Assembly: GCA_014904985.1 (NCBI GenBank) | Contig: MU129085.1 | Coordinates: 6,393-25,266, forward strand | Length of the DNA: 18,874 nt | Direction: 5' to 3' | Source: Hydnum rufescens UP504 | Lineage: Eukaryota; Basidiomycota; Agaricomycetes; Cantharellales; Hydnaceae | In this document: in pieces, positions 1 to 8,549 of the stretch | Numbering within the stretch: position 1 is the stretch's first letter | Layout of the letters: every line of letters starts with the position of its first letter | The notes under the pieces: generated by a model | What the model was told of the DNA's origin: nothing | What the model saw: only the letters and a program-made list of their open reading frames with translations | The model's database searches: none | Translations under genes and position numbers: made by a program

Positions 1-230
1 GAAGCGCCCAGCCCGCGCTTGCCGCGCGCTTCTTGATGTCATCCCAGATTGTCGCCTGCGTCTGCCCTTGACAATCTGGCACTTCGCTGCCTCCATCTCC
101 GCCCAACCACAACCAAGCCAGCACCGCCGAACAAGCAAGCCGCACGGACCACCGGCCAACCCGGCCTCTTGCCCGGGTGCTGTCGGCGTCAACAAGCGCT
201 GAGCTATCTTTTTTCAGTAGATACAACGGC

Positions 231-262
231 GCAAAAAGAGCAGCGAAAGCTGCTCTTTTTGC
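231..262. repeat. AAAAAGAGCAGC hairpin, copy 1
   Basis: A perfect 14-bp inverted repeat (gcaaaaagagcagc / gctgctctttttgc) closes a GAAA loop. The loop is of the GNRA class, which is unusually stable in RNA. About 20 nt downstream lies TTACTAACGCGCC and then TTTATTTTAG ending at 307, which resembles a branch point and 3' splice site. Confidence 0.9.
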
Positions 263-357
263 CGCTGCTTTGAATTTTTTTACTAACGCGCCCTTTATTT
301 ATTTTAGATTGGAGGCCTCACAACGAAGCCCAAACGGGGAACCGCGACGCACGGAAC

Positions 358-564
358 GTGACACGGCAGCACATACGTCTATCGGGACGCGACATGGCAG
401 CCGCAACGTTAGGCAACGGCGACACGGCAGCACAGTTCATACTCACAGGCAGAGTAGAACGCGACACGGCAGCACAGCGTACGCAACGCGAACGCAGACA
501 GCTACGGGCGCTCGCACGAGCAAGCGTACGGAGCGCTACCCGCAGACGCGACACGGGCAGCACA
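358..564 (+). repeat. Degenerate GCGACACGGCAGCACA repeats
   Basis: A 16-base motif close to GCGACACGGCAGCACA occurs five times, starting near 358, 388, 419, 461 and 548, with irregular spacing of 30-87 bp. Copies differ by one to three bases. The irregular spacing argues against a simple tandem array, and the motif gives no consistent reading frame. Confidence 0.75.
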
Positions 565-666
565 ACGCACAGCGCACGCGAACACAAGCAACCCAACGAC
601 GCCGATATACGGCACCGCGCAAACGAGGACACGACCAGCGTCAAATGCCGCGCCAGCGAATCACAC

Positions 667-693
667 AACCCACCACAGCCGGGTGGTGTGGTT
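667..693. repeat. GC-rich hairpin 1
   Basis: The arms aacccaccac and gtggtgtggtt pair with one bulged base around a short loop. It lies about 45 bp before hairpin copy 2 and uses the same sort of GGGTGGTGTGG arm as the GC-rich hairpins at 944 and 1241. Confidence 0.6.
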
Positions 694-736
694 TCCATAT
701 CAGCGCCGATTCCTCCCCCCTCCCACTACCTACAGC

Positions 737-774
737 CACGCAAAAAGAGCAGCGAAAGCTGCTCTTTTTGCGTG
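737..774. repeat. AAAAAGAGCAGC hairpin, copy 2
   Basis: The core is the same as copy 1, but the perfect stem is 17 bp (cacgc at the base pairing with gcgtg), again around a GAAA loop. Downstream is a TTTAATTTTTAACTAATTT tract and a TAG at about 815, again like an intron 3' end. The stem base differs from copy 1 yet is still paired, which points to constraint on folding. Confidence 0.9.
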
Positions 775-943
775 TTCTTTAATTTTTAACTAATTTAAAA
801 GTCATATCGTCTAGGTCTCGAGTCTCTTTGCAAACGAGATACCGACGCAAAACCCCCCCGCAACCCCACTTATCGATGCCTGAACGACGGGGCACAGGAA
901 GACCCGTAGACCGGTCATACGGATGACTGGAGTACACGGTCCC

Positions 944-978
944 AGTACCCCACACTCCCGCAGCGGGTGTGGGGTACT
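944..978. repeat. GC-rich hairpin 2
   Basis: Perfect 12-bp arms (agtaccccacac / gtgtggggtact) with a few extra internal GC pairs. Six bases after it comes GTATGT at 985, a strong fungal 5' splice site. A smaller hairpin (ccggtcat acgg atgactgg, one G-T pair) lies just upstream at about 911-930. Confidence 0.8.
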
Positions 979-984
979 ACAAAG

Positions 985-1100
985 GTATGTCTCTTTTATT
1001 TTTTTTATTTCTTATTCTTGTGGCGCAAAAAGAGCAGCATAGGCTGCTCTTTTTGTGCTGCATTGCTGTTCTACTAACATTTCATCATTTATTTCTCTAG
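985..1100 (+). other. Candidate intron with internal hairpin
   Basis: The segment starts with GTATGT, carries TACTAAC about 30 nt before its end and finishes in a pyrimidine-rich tract and CTAG, so it has every signal of a 116-nt fungal intron. The third AAAAAGAGCAGC hairpin sits between the donor and the branch site, where folding would shorten the distance between them. No flanking coding exon is recognised, so the host transcript could be non-coding. The other two hairpins have a similar 3' side but no equally clear donor. Confidence 0.5.
1022..1059. repeat. AAAAAGAGCAGC hairpin, copy 3
   Basis: A 13-bp core stem (caaaaagagcagc / gctgctctttttg) has loop ATAG instead of GAAA. The stem base reads ggcg against tgct, so it extends only if G-U wobble pairs are allowed. 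That is expected if the structure matters as RNA rather than as a DNA palindrome. Confidence 0.85.
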
Positions 1101-1240
1101 ATTCTGAACCAGAACCCCCGCGAGCCCCCAAGCAGAACCCACTGAACGAGACGCGGCAAACAATTACCGCGAACGAAGCCCCGCAAATGAAGACCGCGAC
1201 CCCTTCAAGGGAGCGCCCAAATGGAACGACCCCGACCGGG

Positions 1241-1284
1241 GCATATGGACCCCACCCGCTGCGGCGGGTGTGGTGGGTATATGC
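1241..1284. repeat. GC-rich hairpin 3
   Basis: Outer arms gcatat / atatgc enclose an imperfect GC-rich stem (ccccacccgc against gcgggtgtggtggg). The element ends just before GTGCGTGG, another possible donor-like sequence. The inner GCGGGTGTGG arm is shared with the hairpin at 944. Confidence 0.65.
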
Positions 1285-1333
1285 AGGTGCGTGGCCTGCA
1301 TGAACTATGCCCCCCCTGTGGTGGCAAACCCCA

Positions 1334-1384
1334 GGGGGGGGGGGGATAATATGTATATAGTGTAATATGTATATAATAATAGTA

Positions 1385-1415
<31 letters not shown>
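1334..1415. repeat. G12 run and (TAA)n microsatellite
   Basis: A run of 12 G residues (1334-1345) follows CCCCA and is followed about 30 bp later by roughly 12 units of TAA/AAT (about 1375-1415). Simple repeats of this type often sit at the 3' edge of non-LTR retroelements or SINEs, but no such element is recognised upstream, so this is only a possible boundary mark. Confidence 0.8.
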
Positions 1416-1418
<3 letters not shown>

Positions 1419-1526
1419 GTAAACAAACAATAGTAAATAAACAAATAATCTAGCACAGCCATGGATTGGCCAATAGATGGCCAAAAAAAACTGAATTGGA
1501 ATGGCTTGATTTCGGCCGAAAGGTCT

Positions 1527-1583
1527 GGGGGACCTCTTAGGTACCATTTTCTGCCCCGAAAGTGGTACCTAAATTAGGTCCCC
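1527..1583. repeat. Palindromic terminal repeat A
   Basis: The arms ggggacctcttaggtacca and tggtacctaaattaggtcccc pair apart from a two-base offset, around a 17-base spacer containing CTGCCCC. A second copy lies 645 bp downstream, with most differences falling in the spacer or distributed across the arms. Confidence 0.85.
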
Positions 1584-1733
1584 TATGTGACTGACCAGCC
1601 TGTGTTAGCCGCCCACCTCCAGCTCCCTTGACATGTACATGTCAAATCCCAGCAAGGAACGTTCGAGTTCTAGCTGTATACAGAGAGTGTATGTGCACAA
1701 CGTTAACGTATTATTTGGCCCTGACCCCTTCCT

Positions 1734-2123
1734 ATGTTAGGCATCAAAGAGCACAACCTGACGTATTGCAACTGCCAACCCCTCCCATTAACGTTATTGG
1801 GGCTTGGACTATTCCCAGGGAGCCCTGTACGCCCAACATTCACATTCGACATCAACCATCTGTTGTGGGCTTCCACGTTCTTCCTCAATGGCATCCCCAA
1901 TGTCACAGCATGGACTTCTGCCTTGATGGCATACTTGGCGCAGAAAGGGTATGATGTACCTTCATTGGTAATGTTGAAGTCTGTCCTAAGTACGCTACAT
2001 TCTGATGTAACTCATGGTAGGAATCATTACGGAAGCCTTTTTCAAAGGCTTTACAATATTTCCAGCTCAGTCCCAGTTTCGGCCAAGTTTCGGCCAATTT
2101 TCGGCCATTTCGGCCAATTCTGA
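1734..2123 (+). pseudogene. CxC2-like fragment of a KDZ-type transposase
   Basis: The 129-codon frame contains YCNC, then GLGLFPGSP and PTFTFDI. This matches the order seen in the CxC2 region of fungal KDZ transposases: C-x-C, then a hydrophobic stretch, then (L/W)FPa/s, then an aromatic TF patch. The other copy in this window has FCGC, RRRWFPST and ATFEVL in the same order. Upstream zinc-ligand exons and all of the catalytic domain are missing, and no initiator is supported. The C-terminal end of the frame runs into the TTCGGCC repeats, so it is not the natural terminus. I read it as a captured or decayed transposase fragment between two terminal repeats. Confidence 0.5.
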
Positions 2124-2160
2124 GCCAGAAGGTGCAGACCGTAAAATGGCCATTTCGGCC
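2076..2160 (+). repeat. TTCGGCCAA short tandem motifs
   Basis: The heptamer TTCGGCC occurs five times at short, uneven spacing, mostly followed by A/T-rich bases (AAG, AATT, ATTT). The last copy leads straight into terminal repeat B. Terminal repeat A is also preceded by TTTCGGCCG, which ties this motif to the element's ends. Confidence 0.7.
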
Positions 2161-2171
2161 GGAATAGTGAT

Positions 2172-2225
2172 GGGACCTACTTAGGTACCATTATCTGCCC
2201 CAAAAGTGGTACCTAACTAGGTAGG
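2172..2225. repeat. Palindromic terminal repeat B
   Basis: The arms gggacctacttaggtacca and tggtacctaactaggtagg surround a spacer with CTGCCCC. It matches terminal repeat A over most of its length, and similarity continues through GACTGACCA to about 2242. Confidence 0.85.
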
Positions 2226-2374
2226 CTTAGATGACTGACCAAGGTGGCTAACATGGCCGTATTTGGTCTCCTCGCACCATTGGAGGAATGGCATCACCAG
2301 GGTAGGGACAAGTTCCCGCCATCGTTGCACCGTCAATTGCTTCCATCGAATGCAATGGGAGACTGCCTCTCCAC

Positions 2375-2878
2375 CTAGTGACAGCTGAGACGAATATCCC
2401 TCCCTAGAAGCAGGGAAGGGCGTGTATGTGCATCATCTAAACTTCGTGACGGAGTCACCCCGCCAATGTCATTTCCTTCATCCATTTCTTCAAAGGTAGC
2501 AAAATGTTGGGAGGCCGGGGTACTCAGGATCGATACCTGTCCAGGTGATGATTCAGGCGGAGACTTGGCGTGAGCCATGGTCGCCACTCGTTTGGAAGAT
2601 GGAGTCGATGGGAATGTCTTAATCCCCCCATACACTGATGTGGCCAGGCACTGGCCTCCGAATGCAGTCCCCACACCAGGGGCACGATGCTTGTGAGGTT
2701 GTGATCCTGAATCATGCCGTCAAAAGCAGGGCACTACGAAAATGCAAGGGGAATATTCACCTGAAATTTCGTTGTCCTGCACCGTCACGGCCACCAGTTT
2801 CCTAGAGAGACGACCCCCAGGCCTGCTCATTCTAGACTGTGTCACAGATATTAGCGGCGTCCTAGGGTGTTTGCCCAT
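2375..2878 (-). pseudogene. Unrecognised gene fragment with one in-frame TGA
   Basis: From an ATG at 2878 the minus-strand frame stays open for 168 codons to the TGA ending at 2375, apart from a single TGA at 2720-2722 (codon context F-stop-R). The inferred product is basic at its start (MGKHPRTP, then SRMSRPGGRLSRK), continues VTVQDNEISGEYSP, and is then Ser/Pro-rich with an acidic patch (EEMDEGNDIGG). This style is typical of the disordered N-terminal region of a nuclear or regulatory fungal protein; I do not recognise the family. Reading the TGA as a mutated CGA would keep the frame. It lies downstream of the Notchless remnant on the same strand and could be unrelated debris. Confidence 0.4.
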
Positions 2879-3232
2879 CACTCAACTGCAGCAAGTCGGT
2901 GCTGGAATCAAATCACAATGCATGGCCAAACCCACGTCATCCAGCCTTCTCTGTGAGTGTCTTCAATGCTTTAACAACTCGAGGAGTATTATCATAGTTA
3001 TTCTCACATCAAAATTAGCAAGGGTGTACATTACAATCATCATGTGTTTCTTGCTTCTGGGCGATGACTTACTTCATAAGGAATACATAGCTGTAATTCA
3101 TTAAGAGCTTTTCAATACTAAGGAAATTCCCAGAGCAACAAAAGTTGGCATGCTCACAGAAGTGAGTGACCCGAATTATGCATTTGATTATCATCCGGAG
3201 TTGGGGGAAACAGCACAATATTGCAATATCAC

Positions 3233-5041
3233 CTTCACAGTACGATCCTTGCTCACGCTAACCAATAATCGTGAATCGGCAGACCATGTCAGTCTATATA
3301 CTGGCATGATGTGCCCTCGCAGTCTTGCGATGTATCTGTGCAGGCCAGCCAAGGTCAATCATCTCCACCGAAATGGATTAGGCAATGGATGTAGAGGATA
3401 GGAACACCCACTTTCCCGTCTGCCCACCCCACACTCGCAGACAGTTATCGAATCCCACACTGGCGGCCCACTGCCCATAAGGACTGAAACCAACACGGCT
3501 CACCTGTCTTTGATGCCCCGTGAGTCTTGCGGATGGTTTCGGTGGACCCATCGCCGTCTCAACCCCGAAAACAGACCAGAGGAAAAGTGTGTGATCGCCT
3601 GAGCCAGAGATGAGTAGCTCTGGTGTTGAAGCCGTAATGCTTTCGTACTGCGCAAGGGCAAGAGCGAGAGCTGCAGATCGGAACCCCCGCATGTGTGAGA
3701 CACTTGGACTGGGAGGAATAAATCAGCAATACGATGACTTGCCTTCCTCATCTGACGTGGGCACCTTACCCGTGTGGTCATACGGACTGGTGCACAGGAC
3801 GAAGTCAGTGTTCAAAGCCAGAGTGGTGACCCAATGCGCATGGTCTTTTAGGATATACACCACCTTCCCCTGGAATAATGGTGATTACGACAGTCGGCAC
3901 CACCAATGTAAGCCATAGGATCAAACAGCTTACATTGTCGGCGTCCCATACTCGAACAGAGTGGTTGCCCCCCAAGCATGAACCCTGATAGTCGCGTGAC
4001 TGTTGACCAAACGCGCACAGTGTTATCCTTCGATGACGACGCCACTCGAGGATTCTTCGCATTTCTGGATACAAAATGGTTCATTTCTCATATCAAAACA
4101 GGCAATGGCACATTCACAATAGATCGAGATAGAAAATTGATGACGATTTCTACATACATGTGAATCAGTCCCCAGGCAAGCGATGTAATCCACATCGTAT
4201 GACCTTTCAGAGCATCGCCCAAAGGCTTCCCAGACTTTGGATTCCAGATGCGCACCTGAGCGAAAGGAATGGCTCATTAGGGGATAATGTAATGCAATCA
4301 CCAAGGGGATGCGAGGGAGGGAGATGTCTCACCTGTCCATCGTGCCCACTGGTTGCCAGCTTCCGTTCCCTTGCCTCCCACTCTACACACAACATCCAGC
4401 CCTTATGCCCGGTGAGGGTGTGGGATGGCAATTCCATATTCAAATCCAACAAACATGCAGTGGTGTCACCCAAGCCTGTTGCCAGCAGGCGCCCCATAGA
4501 CAAGAATGCCGCACAAAGTATAGAGGCACCATGTACCACGAGTGTTGATGAACAACGCATTGCAGGACACATGCGGAATATGGACTGCAGGGAGCAGTAT
4601 ACTTTCAGGGCATCTTCAGGCGTAAATGCCTTGCTGGGGTGCGCGAGCACCTCCTGCAGCAAAGAGGTTGACACGATGAGGCGGGTGGGAGCCCAGAGTG
4701 CATCATCTATAGCAGATTCTGGCAGGCGCATGTGGAATTGAAATGGCACGGCTATAACAGATTTTTTTGCACATGAGTGCGAGTGGTTGTGAGGATGCCT
4801 GCGGAAATCATTAGAAAAAAGTGCTTCACCTGTCCAGATTGTTTATTTGCCAGAGCCTCTAACCCTTCACGAGAGAAATTGGCAGGCACATTTACAGCGG
4901 GCCCAAGGAGCATTTCTCCATCATCTTGCGACACAAACTGAACCACGATGGTTGGAGCAGACTTGGTGTCAAGGGTGCTTGTATCTGGGAGTTCTCATGA
5001 TGGATTTTTGCACGCTTGGGTGGTGGCAGAAGAGTTGCCAT
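3233..5041 (-). pseudogene. Decayed Notchless/Rsa4-like WD40 gene copy
   Basis: Seven exon-like blocks rebuild most of a Notchless (yeast Rsa4, animal NLE1) protein, the pre-60S factor that is pulled on by the AAA-ATPase Rea1/Midasin. Block 1 (5041-4830) starts MATLLPPPKRAK and contains VVQFVSQDDG, then SREGLEAL, of the N-terminal NLE/ubiquitin-like domain. Block 2 (4751-4333) has GRLLATG, HTLTGHKGW and VEWEARERKLAT of the first blades. Later blocks (4255-4158, 4064-3934, 3869-3743, 3670-3422, 3335-3233) give VRIWNPKSGKP, ASSSKDNTVRVWSTVTR, LKDHAHWVTTLALNTDF, TPELLISGSGDHTLFLW and SADSRLLVS. Signs of decay are a frameshift near 4970, a phase mismatch between blocks 1 and 2, loss of about 25 residues of one blade with a frame change near 3970, and no final blade. 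Blade residues such as Trp and Arg are substituted. Introns remain recognisable, so this is a DNA-level copy rather than a retrocopy. The functional gene is presumably elsewhere. Confidence 0.88.
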
Positions 5042-5147
5042 ATTTTATGATGGCGGCCTGTAGGCACATCGGTCATTTCCGAACCTGAGCACCGGCCCGG
5101 GACTACATGCTACTCATAAGGCTAGATAAGATCTTTTGGAGGAATAA

Positions 5148-5216
5148 GATCAAGGATTTAACATGCTAAGCTATGCTTAGCTTAGCTTAGCTTGCCTTGC
5201 AGATAAATCCTTGATC
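5148..5216. repeat. 13-bp inverted repeat with TTAGC-rich loop
   Basis: Perfect arms gatcaaggattta (5148-5160) and taaatccttgatc (5204-5216) flank a 43-bp interior that contains gctaagctatgcttagc and several TTAGC units, itself able to fold. It could be a minimal foldback element or a MITE remnant. Confidence 0.8.
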
Positions 5217-8200
5217 TCACTCAATGTTCTACTTCCTTAGTGTGGGTGGAGAATGCCGAAGAAGGTCTGAGTTACGTAAGCACCAGAACGTTGAGCCTCA
5301 CTAACATTCAGGCTTCGTTCTCAATAATGATAGACTTTCTTTGGAACTCAGAGTGCGAGAGAATCTAAGGAGCATGGCTATGCAACCCTGTTCTCAGTGC
5401 ATTTTCTTTAATCAAAAGGGAGGTGGGCGGGTGAAGAAAAGGATGCTCGACAACGCGAGTGAGGGGGGCAAGCAGAAGGGGTCTGGCGGTGGAGTAACGA
5501 TTCCTCACCCAAGGAAATCGTCTTACATAATACTCCGGTTATCTCACTTTATTCTGGCATTCTCTTATCTAGCCTTGCATCTAGGTACTCGTGCCTTGCA
5601 CCTAGCTGCTGAATCTATGAAAGTGTCACATAACACCCTTGGGGGTCTGTGTTAGAATCCGTAAAAACAGCATCACATTTGGAGGGCCTTTCATAGCCAA
5701 AAAATCCAGCATAACACCTTGAAAATCAAGTGGAGGTGGCGGAATAGGATTAAAAGGGCTCTGGAGTCATCCAGGGTGCCCAGAACAGTGAAAACTGCGG
5801 ACTAGTGTGAAATTGAAACACAGCAGTTCCTATGAGTGACAAGAATTGGTCTAAAGCCACATTATTGCTGCCTGTCTAGCTGCCGCATTTTTAGTGTCAC
5901 ACATCACAGAAGAAGACCCCGTTGTTTCGTTAGCGAATGTGAAAATCACTTTCATAGACTTATGATGAGTATCATCGATGGTACTGTGGTTGATGGATAA
6001 TATTGATATTACAGTAAGAATAAGACACTTCTGGGTCCAGGTACCATACAGGCCATAAGCACAACCGCCACAAAGTGACAAGAAACTGAGATGGGGGCAT
6101 AGCAATGAGCTTTGGTCACACAGTGTTAAGGGCACAGCCGCAACACCTGGTGTGTGCCACAGCACTGCAATCCATTTTACACCAGTCTTGTCCTATCTTA
6201 TATGAATGAATAGATAAGGTGAATTTTTCAGTAGTGACCACATGGACCATCCTATGCAGATGCCTGCTCATTCATCTGGGGTGAAACCGCATGTATTCAG
6301 TCATGTGTCACAGGCCCTCATGAACTGAACCCATTCGGTCACGCATCATGCAAGGTCGTGAACTGGCTTCCGGGCACGTTTGGTGAGAGCTGCATGGACA
6401 CTCGATTTGAGCGCTCCAGAGCACTACCTTGAATATATAATTTTTCAGGCAAATATAGGTGGGAGGTAATAAAAAAGATATAGGCATTATGCAAAATTTC
6501 ATGTCATGCTCCAAAATCGTGAACCCTGGGCCGAAATTGGACAGTAAGCGATATATACATAACAAAAAGCAATAATCAAGTTTGAATAGAATGCCTGGGC
6601 CAGGATAAACATCTTGATGAATACTAAACATGAGAGGCCCTCCGTTTTTGGTGACCTCAAACGAGTCCCGGATTCAAGGGATTCATGAAGGCGAGGATGC
6701 CGATCGATGATTTCATAAAGTCCCATGGTAAGGAAAAAGGAGGGGGACAGTGTATTGATTCACTTTACTCACTATGAGTCAATAAAAACCTTGGATGTGC
6801 GAGAGGTGATGTGACATTAGCAACATTAGCACAGTGTCTCTTCAAATTTCTTTGCATTCTCAAAGTTTCTGAGCAATCAGCACATATGACTCCATTTTCC
6901 ATTTACATCTGTTCAGGCAATGCCAGTCAATGAGAACTTAGCGCATGGTGGGTAGTTTCGTTGGGTGTTTCTCCAATGTCATAATACTTGAATCTCACGC
7001 CCAGACAGTCCAAGAACTTCTGGGGGCGGGGGTCTCTTGCATACAAGCCGGCCCGGAACTGTACAATATTTCCCGATAATTGCAACTGTGCACAGCTATG
7101 AGGATTGCCGGGTCTCGAAACAGACGTGCCTTCGCGGCAAAGTCCACAGATTCACCGCTTTGCTGTTGCGTTCTCATTCTCAAACTTTAGGGCTTTTGAG
7201 CACCTCCTTGCTAGAACACAGTCATCATATACTGGTGTCTGCAGTAGCCCCTTCTGTGTTGTCTCAGTTTGAGCTTTCTTCTGTAGAGGCTCATTCGGAG
7301 TACTCCTTCAGTCACACTTTTCATTTGGAACTATCACTCTTGACCACACGAATGCATATATGTACTATTCGCAACCACATCCACAATCTCCCAGTCGGCC
7401 CATTCAACTGCACGGCCTATCCGCGCCGCAGTCCATATTGCAGTATCCTATCATGTCCCCAGCAGGGCCAGTTCGTGGGAGTTCTCTCACTGTCTCCAGG
7501 CTATGGCTTCATCTAATATACGACGGAATAGACAAATAGCGACTCCCCCGCCCCCCCCGACATTGGCACAAACCCCAAAGTGCTGCAGTCGCAGCTTGAC
7601 CATATTCAAGTGACTTTTACACTGTGCCTTGTTCACGCAAATGCTAATTACTTCCCTGGACTTCTAGGCTTGTCGCAAGCCTGGCTCCCCACATTCTTGT
7701 GCTCAGACAGCTGCATCAAGTACACGGAGCATTTCCGATCACCAATCCGAACCGCGACACTCCCAAGCTTGATAATGGTGTTGTAAATGGTCATTCAAAG
7801 TGCGGAAGTGTTTCAGGGAGTGCAAGTGAGGGCGGGGAGGGTGATCCTTCATCTACTGTAGCTCTGTGGTTGCCACCACACCACTTCCATTGACCATCTG
7901 CACCCCCTGCAGCCGAGAGTTTATGGACCGCAATACAGGGCACGCGATCCATGCTCCATACCTGTCTGGCCCTCGATACTGGGAAGTTCGCAGTTGTGCT
8001 CAAGTTTTCCTTGCAGATATGGGGAAATCACGATTTTCACCCGTTTGGGCGTGCTAGACTAGGATCTACTATAGCTATCAGGGGAAATTGAGTCACTTAA
8101 TGTGAGCCCGTCACTTAATGAGGCGGTTTGAATGAAGTGAATTGAATTAGTTCGCGGAGGTCGTTGCCTCAACCCAAATTTGTCCAGATTAGAGCATGGC

Positions 8201-8549
8201 ACCCCTCCATTCCTTTGTCTTGATGCAATGTGCAACATACTCATCACTCCAATCAATACAGAATGTTGAATTGGATCTTGATTCGGAACTTCCCTACATC
8301 AGCACCTGTCGGCCTCGTTTCCGTCGATCTACATCGATCTGCCGCATGTCCCAGTTTACTGCCCTTAATCCCCATGACGATTTCCATGCTCCACCATTTG
8401 TGCGTGGCACTGTAAGTGTTCTGTTCCTTTTTCTTAAGATTCTTCAGCAAGATTTGCCAAACTCTGGTGGAACAAAACTGACGTTGACACACTTCCATTA
8501 GTTTCGGGGCTATATCTGCTTGGTTGGGGTTTCAAACTCAACCCCCTCT
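5217..8549. other. Long stretch without a convincing gene
   Basis: About 3.3 kb shows only short, overlapping open frames with no recognisable motif. The longest is 159 codons on the plus strand at 7037-7516; its composition is rich in Ser, Leu and His and I do not accept it as a gene. A 100-codon plus frame at 8196-8501 contains GTAAGT at about 8412, so it could hold an exon, but nothing identifies it. A poly-C tract lies near 7546-7558. I see no tRNA-like cloverleaf and no further tandem repeats. It may be decayed intergenic or transposon DNA. Confidence 0.5.
5614..5958. repeat. Possible MITE with 12-bp inverted ends
   Basis: TCTATGAAAGTG at 5614-5625 and its exact reverse complement CACTTTCATAGA at 5947-5958 bracket 321 bp with no coding potential. 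A match of this length within 350 bp is unlikely by chance but not excluded. I see no clear target-site duplication next to the ends. Confidence 0.35.

Larger units (their letters stand above)
1..1350. other. GC-rich hairpin-module array, no convincing gene
   Basis: This GC-rich stretch holds no reading frame I can defend; the open frames are rich in Arg, Thr and His with overlapping frames open on both strands, as expected of low-complexity GC-rich DNA. It is built from alternating structures. AT-rich hairpins at 231-262, 737-774 and 1022-1059 are each followed by a CTAA-containing, pyrimidine-rich tract ending in TAG, like a fungal intron 3' end. GC-rich hairpins at 667-693, 944-978 and 1241-1284 precede or follow them. 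The AT hairpins are 506 and about 287 bp apart. It could be part of a non-coding repeat family, a foldback element, or spliced exons of an untranslated or unrecognised transcript. The left edge is cut by the window. Confidence 0.5.
1510..2253. mobile_element. Small element with palindromic terminal direct repeats
   Basis: Two copies of about 85-90 bp, each starting TTTCGGCCG and running through a palindrome to GACTGACCA, lie at about 1510-1595 and 2153-2242 in the same orientation. The DNA between them carries a decayed CxC2-like fragment and a run of five TTCGGCC motifs (about 2078-2160). Because each terminal copy is itself palindromic, the pair can serve as direct or inverted repeats. This suggests a small non-autonomous element, perhaps related to KDZ elements, but no target-site duplication was identified. 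Confidence 0.45.

Noticed and set aside
177..789. Two overlapping 143- and 201-codon plus-strand frames and a 126-codon minus frame
   Set aside because: Three frames open over the same GC-rich degenerate repeats, with low-complexity Arg/Thr/His composition and no motif.
231..1059. Hairpins followed by T-runs read as bacterial rho-independent terminators
   Set aside because: The stem plus TTTTT resembles one, but the T-run is part of the stem, the window is clearly eukaryotic (introns, KDZ, Notchless), and the motif recurs without upstream genes.
1205..1547. Minus-strand frames with long Tyr or Leu runs
   Set aside because: These are simply translations of the (TAA)n microsatellite.
1510..2253. 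A miniature LTR retrotransposon
   Set aside because: The terminal copies are direct repeats, but they are palindromic, lack clear TG...CA ends, and no primer-binding site or polypurine tract is visible.
7037..7516. A 159-codon plus-strand gene
   Set aside because: No motif, no splice context and Ser/Leu/His-rich composition typical of chance frames.
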